Below are positions 1-9,963 of a stretch of DNA of 64,000 nt, piece by piece; position 1 is the stretch's first letter; the number at the start of each line of letters is the position of its first letter. A program made the translations under genes and the position numbers. The notes beneath the pieces are model-generated. The model saw only the letters and a program-made list of their open reading frames with translations. It did no database searches and was not told where the DNA came from. Origin of the DNA: Archangium sp. (GTDB lineage Bacteria > Myxococcota > Myxococcia > Myxococcales > Myxococcaceae); contig JAUXRX010000057.1 in NCBI GenBank assembly GCA_030681645.1, positions 186,001 through 250,000 on the forward strand, written 5' to 3'.

Positions 1-684
1 CGCAGCGACACCGAGGTGATCGTCACCGCCCAGACCGCGGTCTACGTGTGGACCGGCAGCGGCTGGAGCACGCTGGCCGTCAGCGGGCTGCAGGGCCCGA
101 TCCTCGACCTGCTCTGGTGCGGCACCGCGTTGTGGGGCGCCGGCGAAGGCGGCACGGTCTACAAGGGCAACGCCACGCTGCTCGAGACCGCGGGTTCCAT
201 CGCCCCGGGGCCGATCAGCTCGTTGCACTGCAACCAGACCTCCGAGGTGTGGGTCGCGGGCGATCAGTTCCTCGCCTCGAAGACGCCCACCGGCACGTGG
301 ACGGGGCGCCAGTCCGACTCGGTCTCGCAGGCGCCGTGGCTGGCGGTGTGGAGCCCGGGCCCGGGTGAGGGCTTCGCCTTCGGCGATGCGCGGTTTGGCG
401 TGTATTACGACACCAAAGACCTGCTGCTGCAGGACTCGACCGGCCCCATCTCGATCGACGTGGCGACGGCGATGTGGGGAAACAAGATCGACAACCTCTA
501 CATGACCGGGCTCTCGAGCCTCCCGTCGGTGTTCGGCTTCATGCTCCGCTTCGACGGCATCAACTGGTCGCTGGTCGACTCGGGCGCTTCGCGCAAGGGC
601 ACGGCGCTCTTCGGCCGGAGCACCAACGAGATCTGGCTGGGCACCGAAGGCGGCGGAGTGCTCAAGGCCGTGCCGCCTCCCTGA
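1..684 (+). CDS. Propeller-like repeat protein, 5' end outside window
   Basis: The frame is open from the first base and ends with TGA at 682-684, so the N-terminus lies outside the window. About 227 residues are visible. They contain irregular repeats with Trp-Thr-Gly-Ser-Gly-Trp, Val-Trp-Val-Ala-Gly and Ile-Trp-Leu-Gly-Thr patches, each followed by a Gly-rich turn. This is the look of a beta-propeller in the BNR, Kelch or two-component-propeller style. Such proteins are commonly secreted or cell-surface in myxobacteria, but no signal peptide can be seen because the start is missing. No catalytic residues are recognisable. It converges with the amidase gene, with only 4 nt between the stops. 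Confidence 0.55.
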   Translation, partial: RSDTEVIVTAQTAVYVWTGSGWSTLAVSGLQGPILDLLWCGTALWGAGEGGTVYKGNATLLETAGSIAPGPISSLHCNQTSEVWVAGDQFLASKTPTGTWTGRQSDSVSQAPWLAVWSPGPGEGFAFGDARFGVYYDTKDLLLQDSTGPISIDVATAMWGNKIDNLYMTGLSSLPSVFGFMLRFDGINWSLVDSGASRKGTALFGRSTNEIWLGTEGGGVLKAVPPP

Positions 685-688
685 AGCG

Positions 689-2272
689 TCAGTCGACCTG
701 GGCGACCTTGTTCCGCTCCTCGAGGAAGCCGCCCACGGCCTCCGCGATCGAGTCGGCCACGCTCTGCTGGTACTCCTCCGAAGCAAGGCGCTCCTCTTCC
801 TCCGGGTGCGAGAGGAAGCTGGTCTCGACCAGGATGGCGGGCATCTTCGCGCCCAGCAGCACGAAGAAGAGCGCCTCCTTCGTGCCCAGGTCCTTCACGC
901 CCTTGTACGAGCCCGAGAGGTTGCGCACGAGCGCGCGCTGCACCCGGTCGGCGAGGTGCGACGACTCGCCGGTGTTCGCCTTGGTCGCCAGGTCCGCGAG
1001 GATGTACTGGAGATCGCCCACGCCCCGCTCGGTGGTGGAGTTCTCGCGCGCCGCGAGCCGAATCGAGTAGCGGTTCGACGAGGTGTTGAGGGTGTAGGTC
1101 TCGATGCCCCGCAGCGTCTTGCTCGGCGCCGCGTTGCAGTGCACCGAGATGAAGAGATCGCCCTTCTGCCGGTTGGCGAAGCGGGTGCGATCTTCGAGCT
1201 TCACGAAGGTGTCGTCGTCGCGGGTGAGGATGACCTCGAGCCCCGCCTCTTCCAGCCGCGCGGCCAGCTTCTTCGCGATCGAGAGAGCCACGTCCTTCTC
1301 CCGGGTGCCCTTGGGGCCGATCGCGCCGGTGTCGTGGCCGCCGTGGCCCGCGTCGATGATCACCCGCCGCACCTTGAGGCCCAGCTGCTGGGCCAGGGTG
1401 AGCTCGGCGCCGCCCTCTTCCTTCGCCAGCTTCTTGAAGCGGCTGCGGGTCTCGGTGTCGTCGTTGCCGGGCAGGCGCGCGCCCACGCGCACGTCGCGCA
1501 GCTTCTCGGCGAGGCTGGCCACCACCGGCTCCGATTCCTCGAGCACGGGCGCCTCGACCTCGGGCTCCACTTCCTCGACCTCGTCGGGCCGCATCGAAGG
1601 CGCGCGGCGGGCCTGCACGGTGGGCGCGGGCTCGGCGAGCTGGGCGAGCTGGAGCGGCCTGATGGCCCGGCGGATCGCCTCGGCGACGTCGGTGGCCGGG
1701 GCCTCGGCCCGCTTGAGAGGCTCGGGGGCCGGCCGCGCCGGGGTCGCTTGACGCGCGGGCGCAGGCCTGGCGATCACCACGGGCTTCGCTTCCTTCGGGA
1801 GGGCTGCCAGCATGCCCTGCATGTCCTTCTTCTTGTCGCCGGCGGTCTTGAGCGCGCTCTCGAGCACGCGGCGGGCGCCGGAGGGATCACCTTCGCGATC
1901 GGCGAGCAGCCGGGCCAGCGAGAAGGCGGCGTCATCGGCGAGCCGGTGCGCAGGCCAGCCTTCGATCAGCCGACGGTAGCTGCGCTTGGCCGCCTCGCGA
2001 TCTTCGTCCTTCGCCGAGAAGCGGGAGAGCTCGTTGTTGAGCTCGCCCGAGTTGAACAGCGCCTCGGGAGCGCGCTCGCTCTTCGGGTGCCTGGTGGCCA
2101 CCGCCTCGAACTTCTTCGCCACGTTCTGCCAGTGGTGCCGCAGGGCGCGCCGCTTCTGGTCGCCCTTGAGCTTCGTGTAGGCGCTCTTCGCGTCCTGGTA
2201 GGCGTCGTCGGCGCTCGCGCCGAAGGCGGCGGCAGCGGCGAGAATCAGGGCGGCGGAGACGGCTCGGATCAT
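689..2272 (-). CDS. N-acetylmuramoyl-L-alanine amidase (Amidase_3) with N-terminal helical repeat region
   Basis: Predicted to cleave the amide bond between MurNAc and L-Ala in peptidoglycan, in the periplasm. The chosen ATG at 2272 gives a clean signal peptide (MIRAVSAALILAAAAAFGA); a longer frame reaches 2347 but has no signal-like start. Residues about 22-150 form TPR-like helices (YTKLKGDQKRR, FEAVATRHPKSERAPEA). A Pro/Ala/Glu-rich linker follows. From about residue 305 comes the Amidase_3 fold with zinc ligands in DAGHGGHD, the Glu of TREKD, SVHCNA, and the late Glu in VETSFLSH. Total length about 527 aa, longer than single-domain AmiC catalytic units because of the repeat region. Divergent from the gene at 2371. 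Confidence 0.9.
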   Translation of the reverse strand: MIRAVSAALILAAAAAFGASADDAYQDAKSAYTKLKGDQKRRALRHHWQNVAKKFEAVATRHPKSERAPEALFNSGELNNELSRFSAKDEDREAAKRSYRRLIEGWPAHRLADDAAFSLARLLADREGDPSGARRVLESALKTAGDKKKDMQGMLAALPKEAKPVVIARPAPARQATPARPAPEPLKRAEAPATDVAEAIRRAIRPLQLAQLAEPAPTVQARRAPSMRPDEVEEVEPEVEAPVLEESEPVVASLAEKLRDVRVGARLPGNDDTETRSRFKKLAKEEGGAELTLAQQLGLKVRRVIIDAGHGGHDTGAIGPKGTREKDVALSIAKKLAARLEEAGLEVILTRDDDTFVKLEDRTRFANRQKGDLFISVHCNAAPSKTLRGIETYTLNTSSNRYSIRLAARENSTTERGVGDLQYILADLATKANTGESSHLADRVQRALVRNLSGSYKGVKDLGTKEALFFVLLGAKMPAILVETSFLSHPEEEERLASEEYQQSVADSIAEAVGGFLEERNKVAQVD

Positions 2273-2370
2273 GAGGGCACGGGACAACCAGTCGCTACAG
2301 AGGTGTGGGATGTGAACACGCCGCACACATCGCGGCAAAAAAACCACCGATCGGGCTAGTCTCCCGGGCC

Positions 2371-3216
2371 ATGTCGCAGGAACAACACGGCAAGGGTGGA
2401 TCAGCTGATCAGAAGAAGCCGGCCGCGGCCCCCGCCAAGGGAACCGCCGCCCCTCGCACCGCCACCGGCAGCATCCCCGCCCAGGGGAACCCGGGCGCGG
2501 CGGTGAGCGAATATTCGACCAGCGCGTCGATCCTCACCAAGACCCAGAAGAGCCAGCTCGGCTCGCAGTTCGCCGACTCGAGCGCCGAGCGCAAGCGCAG
2601 CTCGGTGCTGGGCACCTCGATGCCGTCGGCCCAGGCCGTCGCCGCTGCCGCCGCCGAGGAAGAGGTCAGCACCGTCGGCATGAAGTTCGACGGCAAGGAC
2701 GTGCCCAAGGTGCTCCAGGGCCGCGACGTGTGGATCGCCGTGCAGGCCCCGCTGCAGAGCCGCGAGGGCAAGCGCTCAGCCGAGACCTACGAGATGTTGA
2801 TCAAGCAGTTCGGCGTGACGGTGAACCCGCGCTATTCCGACGACGCGCCCGGCAAGATCCGCGGGCACATCTTCGTGTGGGACGTGAGCCGCGCGATGAA
2901 CTGCGAGATCCCCCACTTCGTCGGCGCCAAGGAACTGACCCTCGCGCAGACCTGCGACTGGCTGCGGCACGAGGGGCCGATGCGCGGGTGGAAGCGGGTG
3001 TCAGGGGCCGACATCTTCGAGGCAGCGAACAGCGGCCGGCTGGTGATCGCCCTGCCCCGCGAGACGCGCACCAAGCACCTCGCGGTGGTGCTGCCCCAGG
3101 CGATGCCCGATGACGGCTCGCCGCGCCTCACCGGCATCTGTCTGAAGCGGGACGTCAGCGTGCACCCGCGCGAGATGTTCGGCGCGAAGCCGGTCGACTG
3201 TTTCTACCACGACTGA
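2371..3216 (+). CDS. Hypothetical protein with low-complexity N-terminus
   Basis: Not recognised. The ATG at 2371 (MSQEQHGKGG) is preferred over an upstream frame start at 2305, which would overlap the promoter region of the divergent amidase. Residues 1-110 are rich in Ala, Pro, Ser, Gln and Lys and look disordered. Residues about 115-281 look globular (GRDVWIAVQAPLQSREGKRS, HIFVWDVSRAMNC, DWLRHEGPMRGWKRVSG, GRLVIALPRE) and the chain ends in DCFYHD. There is no signal peptide or membrane segment, so it is probably cytoplasmic. The fold resembles no family I can name with confidence. Confidence 0.6.
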   Translation: MSQEQHGKGGSADQKKPAAAPAKGTAAPRTATGSIPAQGNPGAAVSEYSTSASILTKTQKSQLGSQFADSSAERKRSSVLGTSMPSAQAVAAAAAEEEVSTVGMKFDGKDVPKVLQGRDVWIAVQAPLQSREGKRSAETYEMLIKQFGVTVNPRYSDDAPGKIRGHIFVWDVSRAMNCEIPHFVGAKELTLAQTCDWLRHEGPMRGWKRVSGADIFEAANSGRLVIALPRETRTKHLAVVLPQAMPDDGSPRLTGICLKRDVSVHPREMFGAKPVDCFYHD

Positions 3217-3231
3217 ACGAGGGTTCGATTT

Positions 3232-3268
3232 GCCCTCCCCGACCTCTCCCTCTCAGGGAGAGGGAGGC
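3232..3268. terminator. Bidirectional hairpin, REP-like family C copy 1
   Basis: The 9-bp arms CCTCTCCCT (3243-3251) and AGGGAGAGG (3255-3263) enclose a 3-nt loop. The hairpin sits between two convergent genes (ends at 3216 and 3276), where a bidirectional terminator is expected. The same CCCTCTCCCC core recurs near 35.4, 36.0, 39.8 and 44.7 kb, so it is also a dispersed repeat. Confidence 0.6.
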
Positions 3269-3275
3269 AGGTGCC

Positions 3276-4040
3276 TCAGCGGTACCAGCCGAGCCCCTTC
3301 GCCAGCTCTTCGTCCACCACGCGGACCCAGGTGGGCTCGCTGGGCACCACCGCCGCCAGCACCTTCTCGCCGTTGCGCACGGGCCGGCGCCCCGGCCGCC
3401 CCCGCGCGGTGACGGAGAGCTTCACGTCGTCGCGGAAGTAGTGGGCGGCGAAGCGGAGCTCGTCTTTCGTGTCGGGCAGCGGCTCGTCGGCGGTGAGCCA
3501 CACCAGCGCGCCCAGCCGCAGCGGCGCCACCTCGCGGCGGATCGCGCGGCGCAGCTCGGAGCCCACCAGCCCCGCGGCGAGCAGCAGCCCCAGCCCGACG
3601 ATCAACGAGCCCAGCCAGACCAGGCCCACCCGGCTGCGCAGCCACTGCGCTTCCTGCGGCTTTCCGGGCGCGGAGGGGTCGACGAGCAGCGTCACCTTCG
3701 AGCCGGTGAAGAGCTGCTCGGCGTCGACGCTGTTCGCCTGCACCCCCGAGGCGGCGTAGTCCTTGCCCCGCAGCTTGTAGATGACGCGCAGCTTCGCGGG
3801 CGTCTCGAGCCGGCTTTCCATCGGGGGCAGCACCACCTCGGTCACCTGCCCCTTCACCTCTTCGGCGCGCGCGAGGAAGTCGCGCTCGGCGCTCAGCGAA
3901 GACTGGGCCCGCGCGGCGACGAGCCACACCACCAGGGTGAGCGCGACGGCGCCGCCCCCCACGATCGCCACGCGGCGCAGCGCCCCCGGCACCTGGCTGA
4001 GCTTCACGGCACGCGGCGCGCTGGGAATGGCGAGCTGCAT
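3276..4040 (-). CDS. DUF3592-like membrane protein
   Basis: A 254-aa protein with two membrane segments, about residues 22-43 (RRVAIVGGGAVALTLVVWLV) and 140-165 (VGLVWLGSLIVGLGLLLAAG). Between them is a beta-rich region (KGQVTEVVLPPMESR, RVIYKLRGKDYAASG, KVTLLVDPSAPGKPQEAQWL). This matches the DUF3592 layout, in which an extracytoplasmic beta domain lies between two helices. Function is unknown for the family. It starts 7 nt after the mutS stop and is probably the last gene of the rmuC-mutS run. Confidence 0.7.
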   Translation of the reverse strand: MQLAIPSAPRAVKLSQVPGALRRVAIVGGGAVALTLVVWLVAARAQSSLSAERDFLARAEEVKGQVTEVVLPPMESRLETPAKLRVIYKLRGKDYAASGVQANSVDAEQLFTGSKVTLLVDPSAPGKPQEAQWLRSRVGLVWLGSLIVGLGLLLAAGLVGSELRRAIRREVAPLRLGALVWLTADEPLPDTKDELRFAAHYFRDDVKLSVTARGRPGRRPVRNGEKVLAAVVPSEPTWVRVVDEELAKGLGWYR

Positions 4041-4047
4041 CGGGCGG

Positions 4048-6771
4048 CTAGGCTTTCTTCAAGGTGCGCTTCCATTCCGCCAGCGCGGTGAGCGCCTCGA
4101 GCGGGCTCGAGGTGTCGATGGAGAAGTTCTCGAGCGCCGCGAGCACCGCTTCCTGCGCCGAGCTGGGCGACTTCTTCGCCGGCGCCCCGAAGAGCCCGAG
4201 CTGGGAATCGTCGACCACGGCTGCAGCCGGTCGCTCCCCGCCCCCGGTGGCCCGCTTGGCGAGCCGGGGCCGGCCCGCTTCGTCGAATTCCCCCGCCTCG
4301 AGGTTCTTGAGCAGCTCGCGGGCGCGGGCGAGCACCTCGGGCGGGAGCCCCGCCAGGCGCGCCACCTCGATGCCGTAGCTGCGGCTGGCGGCCCCGGGAA
4401 TGAGCTTGCGCAGGAAGATGATCTTTCCCTGCTGCTCGCGCACCGCGATGGAGCAGTTCTTCACCCGCGGCTTCTCGCGCGTGAGGTCGGTGAGCTCGTG
4501 GTAGTGCGTGGCGAAGAGCGTGCGCGCGCCCACGCGATCGTGGAGGTGCTCGGCCACCGCCCAGGCGATCGACAGGCCGTCGAAGGTGCTCGTGCCGCGG
4601 CCGATCTCGTCGAGGATCACCAGGCTGCGCTTCGTGGCGTGGTGGAGGATGTTCGCCGTCTCGGTCATCTCGACCATGAAGGTCGACTGGCCCCGGGCCA
4701 GGTTGTCGGACGCGCCCACCCGGGTGAACACGCGATCACACAGGCCGATGCGCGCGGCCTTCGCGGCCACGAAGCAGCCCGCCTGCGCCATCACCGCGGC
4801 GATGGCCACCTGGCGCATCACCGTCGACTTCCCGGCCATGTTGGGGCCGGTGATGATCAGCACCTGCCCGTCGTCGCGATCGACGCGCACGTCGTTGGGG
4901 ATGAACGAGTCACCGCCCAGCGCCTTCTCCACCACCGGGTGCCGGCCCAGGGTGAGCTCGAGCACGCCCGATTCGTCGACCACCGGGCGCACGTAGCCGT
5001 TCTCGGCCGAGACGCGGGCGAACGAGACGAGCGCGTCGAGAGTGGCTACCGCGTCACCGGCGGCGCGCAGCAGGCTGGCGCGCGAGACCACCAGGGCGCG
5101 CAGCTCTTCGAAGAGCCGCTGCTCGAGCGCGATGCGCTTCTCGTCGGCGGTGAGCACCTTCTCTTCGTACGTCTTGAGCTCTTCGGTGACGTAGCGCTCG
5201 CCGCCCGCGGTGGTCTGCTTGCGGATCCATTCCTTCGGGACGTTGTGCAGGTTCGCCCGGGTGACCTCGAGGTAGTAGCCGAAGACCTTGTTGTAGCGGA
5301 CCTTCAGCGACGCGATGCCGGTGCGCTCGCGCTCGCGCAGCTCGAGCTTGAGCAGGTAGTCCTTGCCGCTGGTGGACAGCTCGACCAGCGCGTCGAGCTC
5401 GGCGAGGTAGCCCACCTTGATGAAGCCGCCGTCGGCCAGCACGGGGGGCGGCTCGTCGACGAGCGCCCGGCCCAGGGTCTTGCCCAGCTCGAGCAGGTGG
5501 GCCGACGAGAGCGGCCCCACCAGCGCCTTGAGCAGGTCGCCCGTCATCGTCGAGAGCATCGCGGCCAGCTTCGGCATGGCGGCCAGCGAGCGGCCCAGCG
5601 CGCTCAGGTCTCTGGCGCCGCCCGAGGCGAGCGAGAGCTTGCCGCAGAGGCGCTCGACGTCGGCGACCTCCTTGAGGGTGGCGATGAGGGCCTCGCGCTG
5701 GGCGGCCTTCTGGAAGAGCTCGTCGACGGCGTCGAGGCGGGCGTCGATGGCGCGTGCGTCGCCCAGGGGCGAGGTGAGCCAGCGGGAAAGCTTGCGCGCG
5801 CCCAGCGAGGTGGCGGTGCGATCGAGCACGCCCAGCAGCGAGCCTGCGCGGGCGCCGTCTTTGAGCGTCTTGACCAGCTCGAGGTTGGCCCGGGTGGCCT
5901 CGTCGATCACCAGCGCCCCGCCCCGCGCCTGCAGGCTGATGCGATCGATGTGGCCGGCCGCGCTCTTCTGCGTCTCCTTCACGTAGCGCAGGGCCGCGCC
6001 GGCGGCGCCGAGCGAGGGGCCGGCCTTTTCCACCCCGAAGCCCTCGAGCGTCTGCACCCCGAGGTGGGTGAGCAGGAGCTGGCGCCCCCGCTTCAGGTCG
6101 AACGCATCGGCCCCGAGGAAGGCGAGCGCGGGGCGGCGGGCGAAGGCGCGCAGCAGCGGCTCGAGGCGCTCTTCCGAGCCTTCGGGCGCGAGCAGCTCGC
6201 GGGGGCTGGCGCGGGACACCTCGTCGGCGACGACGGCGAGCGGGCCTGGCTGGACGGCGGCGAATTCGCCGGTGGAGGCGTCGATGAGCGCGGCGCCCCA
6301 GTCGTCTTCCCCGTCGGCGGGGAGCACGGCCACGAGGAAGTTGTTTTCCCGCGCCTCGAGCACCTCGTCGTCGAGCACCATGCCCGGGGTGACGACGCGC
6401 ACCACCCCGCGCTCGACGATGCCCTTGCCCGGCAAGGTGAGCTGCTCGCAGATGGCGACCTTCTCGCCCGCCTCGATCAGCCGGGCGATGTAGCGGCGGG
6501 CCGCGTGGTACGGCACCCCGCACATGGGAATGCGATCGCTGCCCTTCGCGCGCGAGGTGAGGGTGATCTGCAGCAGCTCGGCGGCCTTCACCGCGTCGTC
6601 GAAGAAGAGCTCGTAGAAGTCGCCGAGGCGGAAGAAGAGCAGCGCGTGCGGGTTCTGCGCCTTGACCTCGAGGTACTGCTTCATCATCGGCGTCAGGGTC
6701 GACGCATCGACGATCTCCGCGGGGGGGCTGATCTCTTCGGCAGCGGCGCTCACCGGGGCCTCGTCTAGCAC
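4048..6771 (-). CDS. mutS: DNA mismatch repair protein MutS
   Basis: Recognises mispairs and short loops and starts methyl- or nick-directed repair in the cytoplasm. The mismatch-reading Phe-x-Glu is in GDFYELF near the N-terminus. The ATPase has Walker [10 protein letters not shown] (about residue 643) and Walker [17 protein letters not shown] (about 720), followed by a C-terminal helix-turn-helix region and a short tail. I chose GTG at 6771 because GGGGAGGG lies 5 nt upstream and it begins 22 nt after the rmuC stop. A frame open to ATG 6843 would overlap rmuC by 50 nt and would translate the dispersed repeat there. About 907 aa, slightly longer than the usual 850-880. Confidence 0.95.
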   Translation of the reverse strand: MLDEAPVSAAAEEISPPAEIVDASTLTPMMKQYLEVKAQNPHALLFFRLGDFYELFFDDAVKAAELLQITLTSRAKGSDRIPMCGVPYHAARRYIARLIEAGEKVAICEQLTLPGKGIVERGVVRVVTPGMVLDDEVLEARENNFLVAVLPADGEDDWGAALIDASTGEFAAVQPGPLAVVADEVSRASPRELLAPEGSEERLEPLLRAFARRPALAFLGADAFDLKRGRQLLLTHLGVQTLEGFGVEKAGPSLGAAGAALRYVKETQKSAAGHIDRISLQARGGALVIDEATRANLELVKTLKDGARAGSLLGVLDRTATSLGARKLSRWLTSPLGDARAIDARLDAVDELFQKAAQREALIATLKEVADVERLCGKLSLASGGARDLSALGRSLAAMPKLAAMLSTMTGDLLKALVGPLSSAHLLELGKTLGRALVDEPPPVLADGGFIKVGYLAELDALVELSTSGKDYLLKLELRERERTGIASLKVRYNKVFGYYLEVTRANLHNVPKEWIRKQTTAGGERYVTEELKTYEEKVLTADEKRIALEQRLFEELRALVVSRASLLRAAGDAVATLDALVSFARVSAENGYVRPVVDESGVLELTLGRHPVVEKALGGDSFIPNDVRVDRDDGQVLIITGPNMAGKSTVMRQVAIAAVMAQAGCFVAAKAARIGLCDRVFTRVGASDNLARGQSTFMVEMTETANILHHATKRSLVILDEIGRGTSTFDGLSIAWAVAEHLHDRVGARTLFATHYHELTDLTREKPRVKNCSIAVREQQGKIIFLRKLIPGAASRSYGIEVARLAGLPPEVLARARELLKNLEAGEFDEAGRPRLAKRATGGGERPAAAVVDDSQLGLFGAPAKKSPSSAQEAVLAALENFSIDTSSPLEALTALAEWKRTLKKA

Positions 6772-6793
6772 GCAGCCCTCCCCATGGATCGCC

Positions 6794-8482
6794 TCAGGCG
6801 CCAGCCTCGAGCTGGAGCTGGGTCTGAAGGGAGGTCTCTTCATCTGTCTCTGGTCGCTCCGCCTTGGCCAGTTCTCCGCTGCGCTCCGAGCCTGGCTGGT
6901 CTGACGTTCCGTCAGACCGGCTCCGCTCCGGGTCGGGCTCTGCGTCCATGGCCTTCTCGGCGGCGAGCAGCCTCTCGGGCTTGTTGGCCCGGGCGCCGAG
7001 CTGCACCACCTTGTTGGCGATGGCGAGCACGTTGCCCTTGCCGTTGGACAGGCGTCCCCGCGCGCCCTCGAAGGCGTTCTGCGCCTGGTTGAGCCGCTCG
7101 CCCACCTCGTTGAACGACTCGAGCGCGGCCGAGAGCTTGTCGATCATCTTCCCCGCTTCCTCGGCGATGCGCTGGGCGTTGAGGGTCTGCCGCTCGCTGC
7201 GCCAGACGTGGTGCACCATCTGCAGGGTGGCGAGCACGGTGGTGGGGCTGCACACCACCACCCGCTGCCGCAGGGCCTCCTCGGAGAGCCCGGGACAGCG
7301 CGAGAGCGCGGCGTGGAAGGCGGCCTCGCTGGGCACGAAGAGGAAGACGAAGTCGAGTGAACGTTCCTTGAGCACCGACTGGTAGTCCTTGGCCGAGAGC
7401 AGCTTCACGTGGGTGCGCAGCGACGCCACGTGGGCCTCGAGATCGCTTTCCCGTTCCTCCTCGGAAGCGGCCCGGGTGGACGCCACGAAGGCCTGGAGCG
7501 AACACTTGGCGTCGATCACGATGGCGCGGTTGGGCGGCAGGTAGACCAGCGCGTCGGGGCGGCGGTGACCGCCCTCTTCATTGCGGTGATCGACCTGGAG
7601 CTCGTACTCGCGGCCCTCGGTGAGGCCGGCGCTGGCGAGCAGGCTCTCGAGCACGAGCTCGCCCCAGTCGCCCTGCGCGCGCGATTCGCCGGTGAGGGCG
7701 CGGGAGAGCGCCGAGGCGTCTTCATGGAGCCTGCTCTGCGTTTCCTGCAGGATCCGGAGGCGCTCGAGCAGCGACGCGCGATCGCGGCTGTCCTGATCGG
7801 AGCTGAGCTGGAACTTGTCTTCGAAGTCCTTGAGCCGCTCGCGCACGGGGGTCAGCAGCCCTTCGAGGCTCTTGTGGTTCTGCTCGAGCATCGACCTGCC
7901 CTTCTCTTCGAGCAACTTCTGCCCCAGGGCCTCGAACTCGAGCCGCATGGCCTTTCGGCTGCGTTCGAACTCGAGGGCCCGCTCTTCGGTGCGGGCACGT
8001 TCGGCGTCGAGCAGCGACTCGGTGCGGGCCAGCGCCTCGGAGAGCACCTGCGCGCGCTGCTGCAGGGGCTCGAGCGCCCCGAGCTGTGCCTCGAGCGTCT
8101 CCCTGCGTTCAGCAGCTGAGCGGGCCTCGGCCTCGGCGCGGGCGAGCTGGGCCCAGGCCTGGTTCAGCTGGGCCTCGAGCGTGGCCTCAGACGTGCGGAG
8201 CTGCTCGACCTGCGTGGCCAGCATGCGGCCGATCGCGTCGGCGCGGGCGTACTCCGCGCGGGTGGTGGTGAGCACGCCCGAGAGTTGCTCCTCCTGCATG
8301 GTGAGCTGGGACACCTGGTGATCGACCCGCGCCAGCGCCGCGTCGCGCCCGGAGAGCTGGGCTCTGGCCGCTGCGAGATCCATCTCCATCACGCGCAGCG
8401 CGGCGTCGCGAGACCTGCGCGCGAGCAGCCACCCCAGCGCCCCGCCGACGATTCCTCCCAGCACTGTGAGCGCGAAAATCAT
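6794..8482 (-). CDS. rmuC: DNA recombination protein RmuC
   Basis: RmuC-family proteins limit inversions at short inverted repeats and resemble nucleases; the mechanism is not settled. Residues 2-20 form an N-terminal membrane anchor ([17 protein letters not shown]), followed by a coiled coil to about residue 200 rich in Ala, Glu, Gln and Arg. The RmuC domain follows, with [29 protein letters not shown] and the nuclease-like DAKCSLQAF. Length 562 aa is somewhat over the usual 400-500. The excess is the last 50 residues, partly encoded by a dispersed repeat at 6848-6890 ([15 protein letters not shown]). It is the first gene of a likely rmuC-mutS-DUF3592 unit. Confidence 0.92.
   Translation of the reverse strand: MIFALTVLGGIVGGALGWLLARRSRDAALRVMEMDLAAARAQLSGRDAALARVDHQVSQLTMQEEQLSGVLTTTRAEYARADAIGRMLATQVEQLRTSEATLEAQLNQAWAQLARAEAEARSAAERRETLEAQLGALEPLQQRAQVLSEALARTESLLDAERARTEERALEFERSRKAMRLEFEALGQKLLEEKGRSMLEQNHKSLEGLLTPVRERLKDFEDKFQLSSDQDSRDRASLLERLRILQETQSRLHEDASALSRALTGESRAQGDWGELVLESLLASAGLTEGREYELQVDHRNEEGGHRRPDALVYLPPNRAIVIDAKCSLQAFVASTRAASEEERESDLEAHVASLRTHVKLLSAKDYQSVLKERSLDFVFLFVPSEAAFHAALSRCPGLSEEALRQRVVVCSPTTVLATLQMVHHVWRSERQTLNAQRIAEEAGKMIDKLSAALESFNEVGERLNQAQNAFEGARGRLSNGKGNVLAIANKVVQLGARANKPERLLAAEKAMDAEPDPERSRSDGTSDQPGSERSGELAKAERPETDEETSLQTQLQLEAGA
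6848..6890. repeat. Dispersed repeat family A, copy 1
   Basis: About 43 bp sharing GGTCGCTCCGCC, GGCCAGTTCTCCGCT and GCTCCGA with 42587-42630, differing at only a few positions. A more diverged reverse-complement copy lies at 39839-39882. This copy is inside the 3' end of rmuC. Confidence 0.8.
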
Positions 8483-8622
8483 GTCAGCGCCGTGTACCAG
8501 AGGCGTCTGACATCGCCCTCAAGCCCCTGAAATCAGGGGTGCACGACGATGGCGATTGGGGAACGCGACGGTATTCTCCTGAGACATGCTGGGCCACGAC
8601 GGAGCCTCGGGAGCCGCAAGCG

Positions 8623-9393
8623 ATGAGAGAGCCACGCAAGCCCGGCATCAGTCACCACGCCCCCTCGGCGCACCTGCGCAGTCGGGTGGCGGCGATTCAG
8701 CTCGTCGTCAGCGATGGGACGCCGGTGTCGGTGCTTCCCTCGAGCTCGAGCGTGCTCGGCTTTCAATACAGCGGCCGCATCCGCGCCGAAGAAGGGCTGC
8801 TCTCCACCGCGGGCGTCACCGGCCTTCAGCGGGGGCCCCGGCGCTACCGCTACCTCGGTGAGACCGCCTCCGTCCTCGTGCGTTTCACCCCGCTGGGCTC
8901 GACCTGCCTCGGAGCCCCTGCCGACGAGCTCGCGGACAAGAGCGTCCCACTCGAGGGCTTGTTGTCGCCCCTTCTCGTGCGGCAGACCACCGAGCGCCTG
9001 CTCGAGGCGCCGGACGAGCGCTCGCGGGTCGAGGTCATCGAACGACTGCTCGCCCGGCTCCCCTGGGAACCCGACGCGCTCGTGGCCCACGCGCTCGAGC
9101 TGCTGGAGCACATGCCAGTCGCACGCATCGCCAGGGAACTCGGGCTCAGTGAGCGCCAGCTCGAGCGGCGCTTTCGTGCGCGCGTGGGAATCAGCCCGCG
9201 CGCGTTCGCCTCGTTGCGCCGCTTCGAGCGCGCGGTCGCCTTGTCGAAGCACACCGCTTCACTCACCGAGCTCGCGCTCGAAGCCGGCTACTACGACCAG
9301 TCGCACTTCAACCGCGACTTCCGCCGCTTCGCCGGCACGTCCCCGACCCACTCGCTGGTCGTGTCGGATTCGTACAAGTCCCGCGCGCGTTGA
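8623..9393 (+). CDS. AraC-family transcriptional regulator
   Basis: A 256-aa DNA-binding regulator. The N-terminal half (SVLPSSSSVLGFQYSGRI, TASVLVRFTPLGSTCLG) resembles the DUF6597-type sensor domain common in AraC-like proteins. The C-terminal half has the two AraC helix-turn-helix units: PVARIARELGLSERQLERRF and SLTELALEAGYYDQSHFNRD. ATG 8623 (MREPRKPG) was chosen over a start at 8539, whose extra residues do not look like protein. It is divergent from rmuC and lies 18 nt before an HHE-domain gene on the same strand, which it may control. The ligand is unknown. Confidence 0.87.
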   Translation: MREPRKPGISHHAPSAHLRSRVAAIQLVVSDGTPVSVLPSSSSVLGFQYSGRIRAEEGLLSTAGVTGLQRGPRRYRYLGETASVLVRFTPLGSTCLGAPADELADKSVPLEGLLSPLLVRQTTERLLEAPDERSRVEVIERLLARLPWEPDALVAHALELLEHMPVARIARELGLSERQLERRFRARVGISPRAFASLRRFERAVALSKHTASLTELALEAGYYDQSHFNRDFRRFAGTSPTHSLVVSDSYKSRAR

Positions 9394-9411
9394 TTCGGCA
9401 TCTTGCCGGAC

Positions 9412-9963
9412 ATGAAAACTCCAGACCTGTTCGTCAACGTTCACAAAGGCATTCGCCGTGCGCTCTTCGAGACCATCGGTGCGTTGAGTCGTGGCGCACC
9501 CGACGCGCGTTCGCTGTTGAAGACCACGTTGCGCTTCCTCGAGCACCACGGCGCCAACGAAGACGTCCTCCTCATTCCATTGGCGCGCACCCGGGTGCCT
9601 GAGCTCGCGGCCCGAATGGAACGAGCCCACGAGCGCATCACCCCGCTCTTCACTGAGCTGCAGCGCGCCTCGGAATCCATGGGCCTCGACGAGCTCTTCA
9701 CGCTCACCAACGGCTTCCTCGCGGCGTACCTCCAGCACATGCACGAAGAAGAGACCGCCTTCGACTCCGGGCTGCGCGCGGCGTTCAGCGCCGAGGAACT
9801 CTCGGCCTTCGGAATGAAGAGCGCGCAGCGCACGCAGCCCGCCGACCAGCTCATGATGCTCGGGTGGATGCTGCCGGCGATTCCGCGTGATCAGGCCGAG
9901 GTCTTCCTCAACCGCGTGCCGCCCGAGGCCGCGGCCACGCTGCGACGCCAACTCAACGACTGA
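9412..9963 (+). CDS. Hemerythrin HHE-domain protein
   Basis: A 183-aa all-helical protein with His/Glu pairs spaced as in the HHE cation-binding family: VHKGIRRALFETIG, FLEHHGANEDVLL, RAHERITPLF and YLQHMHEEET. Such proteins bind a di-iron centre and act in oxygen, NO or redox sensing; the substrate here is unknown. ATG 9412 is preferred to a TTG at 9403. It directly follows the AraC regulator on the same strand, so the pair is probably co-transcribed. A second, unrelated bacteriohemerythrin lies at 35.5-35.9 kb. Confidence 0.8.
   Translation: MKTPDLFVNVHKGIRRALFETIGALSRGAPDARSLLKTTLRFLEHHGANEDVLLIPLARTRVPELAARMERAHERITPLFTELQRASESMGLDELFTLTNGFLAAYLQHMHEEETAFDSGLRAAFSAEELSAFGMKSAQRTQPADQLMMLGWMLPAIPRDQAEVFLNRVPPEAAATLRRQLND

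Noticed and set aside
3781-6768. Very long open frame opposite mutS
   Set aside because: It is the mirror of a GC-rich coding gene; its product is His/Arg/Gly-rich with no domain, and mutS is certain.
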